Assembly: GCF_002575655.3 (NCBI RefSeq)
Contig: NC_053037.3
Coordinates: 320,691,294 to 320,755,293 of the forward strand
Length of the DNA stretch: 64,000 nt
Origin: Aegilops tauschii subsp. strangulata
Lineage: Eukaryota > Streptophyta > Magnoliopsida > Poales > Poaceae
Reading direction: 5' to 3'
Shown here: piece by piece, positions 34,079 through 44,784 of the stretch
How positions within the stretch are numbered: position 1 is the first letter of the stretch
Layout: the number at the start of each line of letters is the position of its first letter
Position numbers and translations under genes: made by a program
The notes under the pieces: model-generated
Seen by the model: the letters and a program-made list of their open reading frames with translations, nothing else
Databases searched by the model: none
What the model was told of the DNA's origin: nothing

Positions 34079-34465
34079 ATGGAAAACAATCCTTTGAGTG
34101 GTTTGTTCGGGGTATCTTCACCTCGACCGGAACCAAAATTAGCTACCCCTCAACCTACTGCACCTACTGAAAATATTGAATATGATATTCCTTCGGGTAT
34201 GATAGAACAACTGCTAGCTATTCCTTATGCAGGAGACGGAACTAAACATCCTGATATGCACTTGATATATGTGGAACAAATTTGTGGATTGTTTAAGCTT
34301 GTAGATTTACTCGGAGATGAAGATAATAAGAAGGTTTTCCCTTTATCTTTGAAGGGAAAAGCGTTGGCATGGTATAGGCTATGCGATGACATTGGACCTT
34401 GGAATTGGAATCGATTGAAATTGGAGTTTCACCAAAAAATATCCTATGCATCTAGTTCATCGTGA
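34079..34465 (+). CDS. Ty3/gypsy gag N-terminus, cut off
   Basis: ATG at 34079 about 95 bp after the primer-binding site; 128 codons to TGA. It includes GDGTKHPDMHLIYVEQICG and VFPLSLKGKALAWYRL, the gag core of plant gypsy elements (family pattern LFPFSLKGKAxxW). It differs from the gag start at 27089, so this internal domain belongs to another subfamily. Shortly after the stop, at 34499, the minus-strand copia element begins, and the rest of the gypsy element would lie beyond that insertion, outside the window. Confidence 0.65.
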   Translation: MENNPLSGLFGVSSPRPEPKLATPQPTAPTENIEYDIPSGMIEQLLAIPYAGDGTKHPDMHLIYVEQICGLFKLVDLLGDEDNKKVFPLSLKGKALAWYRLCDDIGPWNWNRLKLEFHQKISYASSSS

Positions 34466-34498
34466 TCGGAATTATATATATATAATTTCTGTCCTCGT

Positions 34499-35578
34499 TG
34501 AAAGGATCGATATAGTTGACTAGAGGGGGGGTGAATAGGCAACTAACAATTTTTTTGTTTTTCTTTACCAATTTAAACTTTGCATCAAAGTAGGTTGTCT
34601 AGATATGCAACTAGGTGAGCAACCTATATGATGCAACTACAATAAGCACACAAGCAAGCAAGAGATATAGCACAAATAAGCATGCACAAGTAAAGGCATG
34701 AGATAACCAAGAGTGGGGCCGGTGAAGACGAGGATGTGTTACCGAAGTTCCTTCCCTTTGAGGGGAAGTACGTCTCCGTTAGAGCGGTGTGGAGGCACAA
34801 TGCTCCCCAAGAAGCCACTAGGGCCACCGTATTCTCCTCACGCCCTCACACAATGCGAGATGCCGTGATTCCACTATTGGTGCCCTTGGAGGCGGCGAAC
34901 GAACCTTTACAAACAAGGTTGGGGCAATCTCCACAACTTAATTGGAGGCTCCCAACGACACCACGAAGCTTCACCACAATGGACTATGGCTCCGCGGTGA
35001 CCTCAACCATCTAGGGTGCTCAAACACCCAAGAGTAACAAGATCCACAAGGGATTAGTGGGGGGAATCAAATTTCTCTTGGTGGAAGTGTAGATCGGGGC
35101 CTTCTCAACCACTCCCGAGCAAATCAACAAGTTTGATTGGCTAGGGAGTGAGATCGGGCGAAAATGGAGCTTGGAGCAACAATGGAGCTTAGGGTTGGAA
35201 GAGGTGGTCAACTCGGGGAAGAAGACACCCCTTATATAGTGGAGAGACAAATCCAACCGTTATCCACCAACCCATTCTGCGCAGCACGGTACTACCGCGC
35301 CGGAGCTGCGGTACTACCGCAGGCACACGCGGTGCTACCGCGGGTCCTTACGGTACTACCGCCTAAACAGCACAGACCTGGCTAGCCCAACCGCACTGGG
35401 GCGGAGAGCGGTAGAACCGCACAAGCGGTACTACCGCATCACCTTGTGGTACTACCGCAAGGCAGGGAAGGTCCAAAGGACGGGGAGGCACGGACATAAA
35501 AAATTACATCCGTAGCAACTTCCGCTGAGTTGGAGTCGATGCAAAAATCCTACACGGTAGTACGGCTGGAGGAGCGGT
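34499..35578 (-). mobile_element. 3' LTR of the SIRE/Maximus-like element, distal part
   Basis: Matches 63678-64000 over its first ~320 bp with about 11 substitutions counted by eye (about 3.4 percent). The end near 35281-35470 is full of 'gcggtactaccgc' palindromes. It is cut at 35578 by the copia array and resumes at 54474. Confidence 0.8.
35574..35578. repeat. Target-site duplication GCGGT, left
   Basis: Precedes TGAAGGAAAT, the first 10 bases of the array's LTR. The same GCGGT stands right after LTR C at 54469-54473. Confidence 0.85.
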
Positions 35579-35588
35579 TGAAGGAAAT
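35579..35588 (+). mobile_element. Ten-base remnant of a fourth LTR
   Basis: TGAAGGAAAT equals the first ten bases of LTRs A and B and follows the left GCGGT. Its last four bases AAAT are shared with the pol sequence at the junction (ctAAATcgcaaacc in internal 1 at 42585-42588). Confidence 0.8.
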
Positions 35589-36016
35589 CGCAAACCGGAT
35601 ACGTATTTACATTGAACGGTGGAGCTGTCAGTTGGTGCAGTTCTAAGCAAAGTGTCGTGGCGGGATCTACGTGTGAAGCGGAGTACATAGCTGCTTCGGA
35701 AGCAGCAAATGAAGGAGTCTGGATGAAGGAGTTCATATCCGATCTAGGTGTCATACCTAGTGCATCGGGACCAATGAAAATCTTTTGTGACAATACTGGT
35801 GCAATTGCCTTAGCAAAGGAATCCAGATTTCACAAGAGAACCAAGCACATCAAAAGACGCTTCAATTCCATCCGGGATTTAGTCCAGGTGGGAGACATAG
35901 AAATTTGCAAGATACATACGGATCTAAATGTTGCAGACCCGTTGACTAAGCCTCTTCCACGAGCAAAACATGATCAGCACCAAGACTCCATGGGTGTAAG
36001 AATCATTACTGTGTAA
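35589..36016 (+). pseudogene. Copia RNase H tail (truncated pol)
   Basis: Identical to 42589-43016. It encodes the end of the RNase H domain, with GGAVSWCSSKQSVVAGS, STCEAEYIAASEA, FCDNTGAIALAKE and the closing VADPLTKPLPRAKHD. The start of pol is missing through a deletion, so there is no start codon of its own. Confidence 0.9.
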
Positions 36017-36049
36017 TCTAGATTATTGACTCTAGTGCAAGTGGGAGAC

Positions 36050-37786
36050 TGAAGGAAATATGCCCTAGAGGCAATAATAAAGTTATTATTTATTTCCTTA
36101 TATCATGATAAATGTTTATTATTCATGCTAGAATTGTATTAACCGGAAACATAATACATGTGTGAATACATAGACAAACAGAGTGTCACTAGTATGCCTC
36201 TACTTGACTAGCTCGTTGATCAAAGATGGTTATGTTTCCTAGCCATAGACATGAGTTGTCATTTGATTAACGGGATCACATCATTAGGAGAATGATGTGA
36301 TTGACTTGACCCATTCCGTTAGCTTAGCACTCGATCATTTAGTATGTTGCTATTGCTTTCTTCATGACTTATACATGTTCCTATGACTATGAGATTATGC
36401 AACTCCCGTTTACCGGAGGAACACTTTGTGTGCTACCAAACGTCACAACGTAACTGGGTGATTATAAAGGTGCTCTACAGGTGTCTCCAAAGGTACTTGT
36501 TGGGTTGGCGTATTTCGAGATTAGGATTTGTCACTCCGATTGTCGGAGAGGTATCTCTGGGCCCACTCAGTAATACACATCACTATAAGCCTTGCAAGCA
36601 TTGTGACTAATGAGTTAGTTGCGGGATGATGTATTACGGAACGAGTAAAGAGACTTGCCGGTAACGAGATTGAACTAGGTATCGAGATACCGACGATCGA
36701 ATCTCGGGCAAGTAACATACCGATGACAAAGGGAACAACGTATGTTGTTATGCGGTCTGACCGATAAAGATCTTCGTAGAATATGTGGGAACCAATATGA
36801 GCATCCAGGTTCCGCTATTGGTTATTGACCGGAGAGGTGTCTCGGTCATGTCTACATAGTTCTCGAACCCGTAGGGTCCGCACGCTTAACGTTACGATGA
36901 CAGTTATATTATGAGTTTATATGTTTTGATGTACCTAAGGTTGTTCGGAGTCCCGGATGTGATCACGGACAAGACGAGGAGTCTCGAAATGGTCGAGACA
37001 TAAAGATTGATATATTTGAAGCCTATGTTTGGATATCGGAAGTGTTCCGGGTGAAATCGGGATTTTTCCGGAGTACCGGGAGGTTACCGAACCCCCCGGT
37101 AACTTAATGGGCCTTATTGGGCCTAGGTGGAAGAGAGGAGAGGAGACCAGGGCAGGGCCGCGCGCCCCTTCCCCCCCAGTCCGAATAGGACAAGGAGAGG
37201 GGGGCGGCGCCCCCCCTTCCTTCCTCCCCTCCACCTTTTCCCCCTTCCTCTCCTAGTCCAACATGGAAAGGGGGGAGTCCTACTCCCGGTAGGAGTAGGA
37301 CTCCTCCTGGCGCGCCTCTCCTCCCTTGGCCGGCGGCCTCCCCCTTGCTCCTTTATATACGGGGGCAGGGGGGCACCTCTCTACACACAATTGATCTACA
37401 ATCTTTTAGCCGTGTGCGGTGCCCCCCTCCACCATATTACACCTCGATAATATCGTAGCGGTGCTTAGGCGAAGCCCTGCGTCGGTAGAACATCATCATA
37501 GTCACCACACCGTCGTGCTGATGAAACTCTCCCTCAACACTCGGCTGGATCGGAGTTCGAGGGGCGTCATCGAGCTGAACATGTGCTGAAGTCGGAGGTG
37601 TCATGCGTTCGATACTTGATCGGTCGGATCGTGAAGACGTACGACTACATCAACCGCGTTGTGTTAAACGCTTCCGCTATCGGTCTACGAGGGTACGTGG
37701 ACAACACTCTCCCCTCTCGTTGCTATGCATCACCATGCTCTTGCGTGTGCGTAGGAAATTTTTTGAAATTACTACGTTCCCCAACA
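36050..37786 (+). mobile_element. LTR A of the copia array (1,737 bp)
   Basis: TGAAGGAAATATGCC .. GTTCCCCAACA. TATA box near 37353 ('cctttatatacggg'). Identical to LTR B from its start to 36900, then about 25 substitutions and several small indels in the last ~890 bp. Confidence 0.9.
37353..37360 (+). promoter_or_regulatory. LTR A TATA box
   Basis: 'ttatatac' after a GC-rich stretch. Equivalent boxes lie near 44353 in LTR B and 54036 in LTR C. This would be the retroelement promoter, with transcription starting shortly downstream. Confidence 0.6.
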
Positions 37787-39024
37787 GTGGTATCCGAGCC
37801 TGGTTTTATGCGTTGATGTTATGCACGAGTAGAACACAAGTGAGTTGTGGGCGATATAAGTCATACTTCTTACCAGCATGTCATACTTTGGTTCGGCGGT
37901 ATTGTGAGATGAAGCGGCCCGGACCGACATTACGCGTACGCTTACGCGAGACTGGTTTCATCGTTGCGAGCACTCGTTGCTTAAAGGTGACTGGCGGGTG
38001 TCTGTCTCTATCACTTTAGTTGAACCGAGTGTGGCTACGCCCGGTCCTTGCGAAGGTTAAAACAGCACCAACTTGACAAACTATCATTGTGGTTTTGATG
38101 CGTAGGTAAGAACGGTTCTTGCTAAGCCCGTAGCAGCCACGTAAAACTTGCAACAACAAAGTAGAGGACGTCTAACTTGTTTTTGCAGGGCATGCTGTGA
38201 TGTGATATGGTCAAGACGTGATGCTATATTTTATTGTATGAGATGATCATGTTTTGTAACCGAGTTATCGGCAACTGGCAGGAGCCATATGGTTGTCTCT
38301 TTATTGTATGCAATGCAATCGCCATGTAATTGTTTTACTTTATCACTAAGCGGTAGCGATAGTCGTAAAAGCAATAGTTGGCGAGACGACAACGATGCTA
38401 CGATGGAGATGAAGGTGTCGCGCCGGTGACGATGGTGATCATGACGGTGCTTCGGAGATGGAGATCACAAGCACAAGATGATGATGGCCATATCATATCA
38501 CTTATATTGATTGCATGTGATGTTTATCTTTTATGCATCTTATCTTGCTTTGATTGACGGTAGCATTATAAGATGATCTCTCACTAAAATTTCAAGATAA
38601 AAGTGTTCTCCCTGAGTATGCACCGTTGCGAAAGTTCTTCGTGCTGAGACACCACGTGATGATCGGGTGTGATGGGCTCTACGTTCAAATACAAAGGGTG
38701 CAAAACAGTTGCACACGCGGAATACTCAGGTTAAACTTGACGAGCCTAGCATATGCGGATATGGCCTCGGAACACGGAGACTGAAAGGTCGAGCGTGAAT
38801 CATATAGTAGATATGATCAACATAGTGATGTTCACCATTGAAACTACTCCATCTCACGTGATGATCGAACATGGTTTAGTTGATATGGATCACGTGATCA
38901 CTTAGAGGATTAGAGGGATGTCTATCTAAGTGGGAGTTCTTAAGTAATATGATTAATTGAACTTGAATTTATCATGAACTTAGTACCTGATAGTATCTTG
39001 CTTGTCAATGTTAATTGTAGATAA
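37787..39024. other. Untranslated leader of internal domain 1
   Basis: Starts with the primer-binding site TGGTATCCGAGC (37788). It is 1,238 bp long, the same length as the leader of internal 2, and has no conserved ORF. The small frames in it are shared by both copies only because the DNA is nearly identical. Confidence 0.7.
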
Positions 39025-40209
39025 ATGGCCCGTGCTGTTGTTTCGTTGAATTTTAATGCGTTCCTTGAGAAAGCAAAGTTGAAAGATGATGGTAGCAATT
39101 ACACGGACTGGGTCCGTAACTTGAGGATTATCCTCATTGCTGCACAGAAGAATTACGTCCTGGAAGCACCGCTGGGTTCCAGGCCTGCTGCAAGAGCAAC
39201 ACCAGAAGTTATGAACGTCTGGCAGAGCAAAGCTGATGACTACTCGATAGTTCAGTGTGCCATGCTTTACGGCTTAGAACCGGGTCTTCAACGACGTTTT
39301 GAACGTCATGGAGCATATGAGATGTTCCAGGACTTGAAGTTAATATTTCAAGCAAATGCCCGGATTGAGAGATATGAAGTCTCCAATAAGTTCTACAGCT
39401 GCAAGATGGAAGAGAATAGTTCTGTCAGTGAGCATATACTCAAAATGTCTGGGTATAATAATCACTTGATTCAACTGGGAGTTAATCTTCCGGATGATAG
39501 CGTCATTGACAGAATTCTTCAATCACTGCCACCAAGCTACAAGAGCTTCGTGATGAACTATAACATGCAAGGGATGAATAAGACAATTCCCGAGCTCTTC
39601 GCAATGCTAAAGGCAGCGGAGGTAGAAATCAAAAAGGAGCATCAAGTGTTGATGGTCAATAAGACCACTAGTTTCAAGAAAAAGGGCAAAGGGAAGAAGA
39701 AGGGGAACTTCAAGAAGAACAGCAAGCAAGTTGTTGTTCAGCAGAAGAAACCCAAGTCTGGACCTAAGCCTGAAACTGAGTGCTTCCACTGCAAGCAGAC
39801 TGGTCACTGGAAGCGGAACTGCCCCAAGTATTTGGCGGATAAGAAGGATGGCAAGGTTAACAAAGGTATATGTGATATACATGTTATTGATGTGTACCTT
39901 TCTAATGCTCGCAGTAGCACCTGGGTATTTGATACTGGTTCTGTTGCTAATATTTGCAACTCGAAACAGGGGCTACGGATTAAGCGAAGATTGGCTAAGG
40001 ACGAGGTGACGATGCGCGTGGGAAATGGTTCCAAAGTTGATGTGATCGCGGTCGGCACGCTACCTCTACATCTACCTTCGGGATTAGTTTTAGACCTAAA
40101 TAATTGTTATTTGGTGCCAGCGTTAAGCATGAACATTATATCTGGATCTTGTTTAATGCGAGACGGTTATTCATTTAAATCAGAGAATAATGGTTGTTCT
40201 ATTCTATGA
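39025..40209 (+). CDS. Copia gag-protease (internal 1)
   Basis: 394 codons from MARAVVSLNFNAF. Gag binds and packages element RNA into virus-like particles, and the protease cuts the polyprotein. Gag core SNYTDWVRNLRIIL (about residues 24-37) is typical of the copia gag/UBN2 family. A basic Lys-rich stretch lies near 215-240. The CCHC zinc knuckle CFHCKQTGHWKRNC begins at residue 253. The protease active site is FDTGSVANIC, with Asp at residue 303. The frame closes with a stop right after GCSIL, where related elements read through into pol. Pol resumes in the -1 frame with a 16-nt overlap. Internal 2 shows the same break. Confidence 0.85.
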   Translation: MARAVVSLNFNAFLEKAKLKDDGSNYTDWVRNLRIILIAAQKNYVLEAPLGSRPAARATPEVMNVWQSKADDYSIVQCAMLYGLEPGLQRRFERHGAYEMFQDLKLIFQANARIERYEVSNKFYSCKMEENSSVSEHILKMSGYNNHLIQLGVNLPDDSVIDRILQSLPPSYKSFVMNYNMQGMNKTIPELFAMLKAAEVEIKKEHQVLMVNKTTSFKKKGKGKKKGNFKKNSKQVVVQQKKPKSGPKPETECFHCKQTGHWKRNCPKYLADKKDGKVNKGICDIHVIDVYLSNARSSTWVFDTGSVANICNSKQGLRIKRRLAKDEVTMRVGNGSKVDVIAVGTLPLHLPSGLVLDLNNCYLVPALSMNIISGSCLMRDGYSFKSENNGCSIL

Positions 40210-43016
40210 GTAATATCTTTTATGGTCATGCACCCTTGAAGAGTGGTCTATTTTTGTTGAATCTCGATAGTAGTGATACACATATTCATAATGCCGAAGC
40301 CAAAAGATGCAGAGTTGATAATGATAGTGCAACTTATTTGTGGCACTGCCGTTTAGGTCATATCGGTGTAAAGCGCATGAAGAAACTCCATAATGATGGA
40401 ATTTTGGAATCACTTGATTATGAATCACTTGGTACTTGCGAACCGTGTCTCATGGGCAAGATGACTAAAACACCGTTCTCCGGTACTATGGAGAGAGCAA
40501 CTAATTTGTTGGAAATCATACATACAGATGTATGTGGTCCGATGAATATTGAGGCTCGTGGCGGATACCGTTATTTTCTCACCTTCACAGATGATTTGAG
40601 CAGATATGGGTATATCTACTTAATGAAACATAAGTCTGAAACATTTGAAAAGTTCAAAGAATTTCAGAGCGAAGTTGAAAATCACCGTAACAAGAAAATA
40701 AAGTTTCTACGATCAGATCGTGGAGGAGAATATTTGAGTTACGAGTTTGGCCTACATTTGAAACAATGCGGAATAGTTTCGCAACTCACGCCACCCGGAA
40801 CACCACAACGTAATGGTGTGTCCGAACATCGTAGTCGTACTTTACTAGATATGGTGCGATCTATGATGTCTCTTACTGATTTACCGCTATCGTTTTGGGG
40901 TTATGCTTTAGAGACGGTTGCATTCACTCTAAATAGGGCACCATCAAAATCCGTTGAAACGACACCTTATGAACTATGGTTTGGCAAGAAACCAAAGTTG
41001 TCGTATCTTAAAGTTTGGGGTTGCGATGCTTATGTGAAGAAACTTCAACCTGATAAGCTCGAACCTAAATCGGAGAAATGTGTCTTCATAGGATACCCAA
41101 AGGAGACTGTTGGGTACACCTTCTATCACAGATCCGAAGGCAAGACATTCGTTGCTAAGAATGGATCCTTTCTAGAGAAGGAGTTTCTCTCGAAAGAAGT
41201 GAGTGGGAGGAAAGTAGAACTTGATGAGGTAACTGTACCTGCTCCCTTATTGGAAAGTAGATCATCACAGAAATCAGTTTCTGCGACACCTACACCAATT
41301 AGTGAGGAAGTTAATGATAATGATCATGAAACTTCAGATCAAGTTATTACTGAACCTCGTAGGTCAACCAGATTAAGATCTGCACCAGAGTGGTACGGTA
41401 ATCCTGTTCTGGAGGTTATGTTACTAGACCATGACGAACCTACGAACTATGAAGAAGCGATGGTGAGCCCAGATTCCGCAAAATGGCTTGAGGCCATGAA
41501 ATCCGAGATGGGATCCATGTATGAGAACAAAGTATGGACTTTGGTTGACTTGCCCGATGATCGGCAAGCCATTGAAAATAAATGGATCTTCAAGAAGAAG
41601 ACTGACGCTGACGGTAATGTTACTGTCTATAAAGCTCGACTTGTTGCGAAAGGTTTTCGACAAGTTCAAGGGATTGACTACGATGAGACCTTCTCACCCG
41701 TAGCGATGCTTAAGTCTGTCCGAATCATGTTAGCAATTGCCGCATTTTATGATTATGAAATTTGGCAAATGGATGTCAAAACTGCATTCCTGAATGGATT
41801 TCTGGAAGAAGTGTTGTATATGATGCAACCGGAAGGTTTTGTCGATCCAAAGGGAGCTAACAAAGTGTGCAAGCTCCAGCGATCCATTTATGGACTGGTG
41901 CAAGCATCTCGGAGTTGGAATAAACGCTTTGATAGTGTGATCAAAGCATTTGGTTTTATACAGACTTTTGGAGAAGCCTGTATTTACAAGAAAGTGAGTG
42001 GGAGCTCCGTAGCATTTCTGATATTATATGTATATGTGGATGACATATTTCTAATTGGAAATGATATAGAATTTCTGGATAGCATAAAGGGATACTTGAA
42101 TAAGAGTTTTTCAATGAAAGACCTCGGTGAAGCTGCATATATATTAGGCATCAAGATCTATAGAGATAGATCAAGACGCTTAATTGGACTTTCACAAAGC
42201 ACATACCTTGATAAAGTTTTGAAGAAGTTCAAAATGGATCAAGCAAAGAAAGGGTTCTTGCCTGTACTACAAGGTGTGAGATTGAGTAAGACTGAATGCC
42301 CGACCACTACAGAAGATAGAGAGAAGATGAAAGATGTTCCCAATGCTTCAGCCATAGGCTCTATCATGTATGCAATGCTATGTACCAGACCTGATGTGTG
42401 CCTTGCTATAAGTTTAGCAGGGAGGTACCAAAGTAATCCAGGAGTGGATCTCTGGACAGCGGTCAAGAACATCCTGAAATACCTGAAAAGGACTAAGGAT
42501 ATGTTTCTCATTTATGGAGGTGACAAAGAGCTCATCGTAAATGGTTATGTTGATGCAAGCTTTGGCACTGATCCGGACGATTCTAAATCGCAAACCGGAT
42601 ACGTATTTACATTGAACGGTGGAGCTGTCAGTTGGTGCAGTTCTAAGCAAAGTGTCGTGGCGGGATCTACGTGTGAAGCGGAGTACATAGCTGCTTCGGA
42701 AGCAGCAAATGAAGGAGTCTGGATGAAGGAGTTCATATCCGATCTAGGTGTCATACCTAGTGCATCGGGACCAATGAAAATCTTTTGTGACAATACTGGT
42801 GCAATTGCCTTAGCAAAGGAATCCAGATTTCACAAGAGAACCAAGCACATCAAAAGACGCTTCAATTCCATCCGGGATTTAGTCCAGGTGGGAGACATAG
42901 AAATTTGCAAGATACATACGGATCTAAATGTTGCAGACCCGTTGACTAAGCCTCTTCCACGAGCAAAACATGATCAGCACCAAGACTCCATGGGTGTAAG
43001 AATCATTACTGTGTAA
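40194..43016 (+). CDS. Copia integrase, reverse transcriptase and RNase H (internal 1), open throughout
   Basis: 940 codons with no stop. Pre-integrase HHCC finger starts at His51 (WHCRLGHIGVKRMKK ... CEPCLMG). Integrase catalytic triad: Asp112 (HTDVCG), Asp175 (LRSDRGGEY), Glu211 (NGVSEHRSR), with the D-35-E spacing. RT has FKKKTDADGNVTVYKARLVA, QMDVKTAFLNG and YVDD at 614-617; two extra residues (YV) precede it (LYVYVDD), from a 6-nt duplication absent from internal 2. RNase H follows (TCEAEYIAASEA). The enzymes copy the RNA into cDNA and integrate it. The frame begins inside the gag-pol polyprotein, so it lacks its own normal start and would need a frameshift from gag-protease. It is the best-preserved coding region in the window. 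Confidence 0.9.
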   Translation: MFYSMSNIFYGHAPLKSGLFLLNLDSSDTHIHNAEAKRCRVDNDSATYLWHCRLGHIGVKRMKKLHNDGILESLDYESLGTCEPCLMGKMTKTPFSGTMERATNLLEIIHTDVCGPMNIEARGGYRYFLTFTDDLSRYGYIYLMKHKSETFEKFKEFQSEVENHRNKKIKFLRSDRGGEYLSYEFGLHLKQCGIVSQLTPPGTPQRNGVSEHRSRTLLDMVRSMMSLTDLPLSFWGYALETVAFTLNRAPSKSVETTPYELWFGKKPKLSYLKVWGCDAYVKKLQPDKLEPKSEKCVFIGYPKETVGYTFYHRSEGKTFVAKNGSFLEKEFLSKEVSGRKVELDEVTVPAPLLESRSSQKSVSATPTPISEEVNDNDHETSDQVITEPRRSTRLRSAPEWYGNPVLEVMLLDHDEPTNYEEAMVSPDSAKWLEAMKSEMGSMYENKVWTLVDLPDDRQAIENKWIFKKKTDADGNVTVYKARLVAKGFRQVQGIDYDETFSPVAMLKSVRIMLAIAAFYDYEIWQMDVKTAFLNGFLEEVLYMMQPEGFVDPKGANKVCKLQRSIYGLVQASRSWNKRFDSVIKAFGFIQTFGEACIYKKVSGSSVAFLILYVYVDDIFLIGNDIEFLDSIKGYLNKSFSMKDLGEAAYILGIKIYRDRSRRLIGLSQSTYLDKVLKKFKMDQAKKGFLPVLQGVRLSKTECPTTTEDREKMKDVPNASAIGSIMYAMLCTRPDVCLAISLAGRYQSNPGVDLWTAVKNILKYLKRTKDMFLIYGGDKELIVNGYVDASFGTDPDDSKSQTGYVFTLNGGAVSWCSSKQSVVAGSTCEAEYIAASEAANEGVWMKEFISDLGVIPSASGPMKIFCDNTGAIALAKESRFHKRTKHIKRRFNSIRDLVQVGDIEICKIHTDLNVADPLTKPLPRAKHDQHQDSMGVRIITV

Positions 43017-43049
43017 TCTAGATTATTGACTCTAGTGCAAGTGGGAGAC

Positions 43050-44784
43050 TGAAGGAAATATGCCCTAGAGGCAATAATAAAGTTATTATTTATTTCCTTA
43101 TATCATGATAAATGTTTATTATTCATGCTAGAATTGTATTAACCGGAAACATAATACATGTGTGAATACATAGACAAACAGAGTGTCACTAGTATGCCTC
43201 TACTTGACTAGCTCGTTGATCAAAGATGGTTATGTTTCCTAGCCATAGACATGAGTTGTCATTTGATTAACGGGATCACATCATTAGGAGAATGATGTGA
43301 TTGACTTGACCCATTCCGTTAGCTTAGCACTCGATCATTTAGTATGTTGCTATTGCTTTCTTCATGACTTATACATGTTCCTATGACTATGAGATTATGC
43401 AACTCCCGTTTACCGGAGGAACACTTTGTGTGCTACCAAACGTCACAACGTAACTGGGTGATTATAAAGGTGCTCTACAGGTGTCTCCAAAGGTACTTGT
43501 TGGGTTGGCGTATTTCGAGATTAGGATTTGTCACTCCGATTGTCGGAGAGGTATCTCTGGGCCCACTCAGTAATACACATCACTATAAGCCTTGCAAGCA
43601 TTGTGACTAATGAGTTAGTTGCGGGATGATGTATTACGGAACGAGTAAAGAGACTTGCCGGTAACGAGATTGAACTAGGTATCGAGATACCGACGATCGA
43701 ATCTCGGGCAAGTAACATACCGATGACAAAGGGAACAACGTATGTTGTTATGCGGTCTGACCGATAAAGATCTTCGTAGAATATGTGGGAACCAATATGA
43801 GCATCCAGGTTCCGCTATTGGTTATTGACCGGAGAGGTGTCTCGGTCATGTCTACATAGTTCTCGAACCCGTAGGGTCCGCACGCTTAACGTTACGATGA
43901 TAGTTATATTATGAGTTTATATGTTTTGATGTACCGAAGTTAGTTCGGAGTCCCGGATGTGATCACGGACATGACGAGGAGTCTCGAAATGGTCGAGACA
44001 TAAAGATTGATATATTTGAAGCCTATGTTTGGATATCGGAAGTGTTCCGGGTGAAATCGGGATTTTTCCGGAGTACCGGGAGGTTACCGGAACCCCCCGG
44101 TAACTTAATGGGCCTTATTGGGCCTAGGTGGAAGAGAGGAGAGGAGACCAGGGCAGGGCCGCGCGCCCTTCCCCCCCAGTCCGAATAGGACAAGGAGAGG
44201 GGGGCGGCGCCCCCCTTCCTTCCTCCCCTCCACCTTTTCCCCCTTCCTCTCCTAGTCCAGCATGGAAAGGGGGGGAGTCCTACTCCCGGTAGGAGTGGGA
44301 CTCCTCCTGGCGCGCCTCTCCTCCCTTGGCCGGCGGCCTCCCCCTTGCTCCTTTATATACGGGGGCAGGGGGCACCGCTCTACACACAATTGATCTACGA
44401 TATTTTAGCCGTGTGCGGTGCCCCCCTCCACCATATTACACCTCGATAATATCGTAGCGGTGCTTAGGCGAAGCCCTGCGTCGGTAGAACATCATCATCG
44501 TCACCACGCCGTCGTGCTGATGAAACTCTCCCTCACCACTCGGCTGGATCGGAGTTCGAGGGACGTCATCGAGCTGAACGTGTGCTGAACTCGGAGGTGC
44601 CGTGCGTTCGGTACTTGATCGGTCGAATCGTGAAGACGATGACTACATCAACCGCGTTGTGTTAAACGCTTCCGCTATCGGTCTACGAGGGTACGTGGAC
44701 AACACTCTCCCCTCTCGTTGCGATGCATCACCATGATCTTGCGTGTGCGTGGGAAATTGTTTGAAATTACTACGTTCCCCAACA
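43050..44784 (+). mobile_element. LTR B of the copia array (1,735 bp)
   Basis: TGAAGG..CCAACA. It is 3' LTR for internal 1 and 5' LTR for internal 2. Its first half equals LTR A base for base and differs from LTR C at several places (for example at 43337, 43415 and 43664). Confidence 0.9.

Noticed and set aside
36383..36610. 75-codon frame present in all three LTRs (36383, 43383, 53063)
   Set aside because: Conservation reflects identical LTR DNA; no known LTR-encoded protein in this family.
40185..40215. A confirmed programmed -1 frameshift
   Set aside because: No recognisable slippery heptamer or obvious downstream structure; a shared 1-nt loss is the simpler reading. Kept as an open question in the findings.
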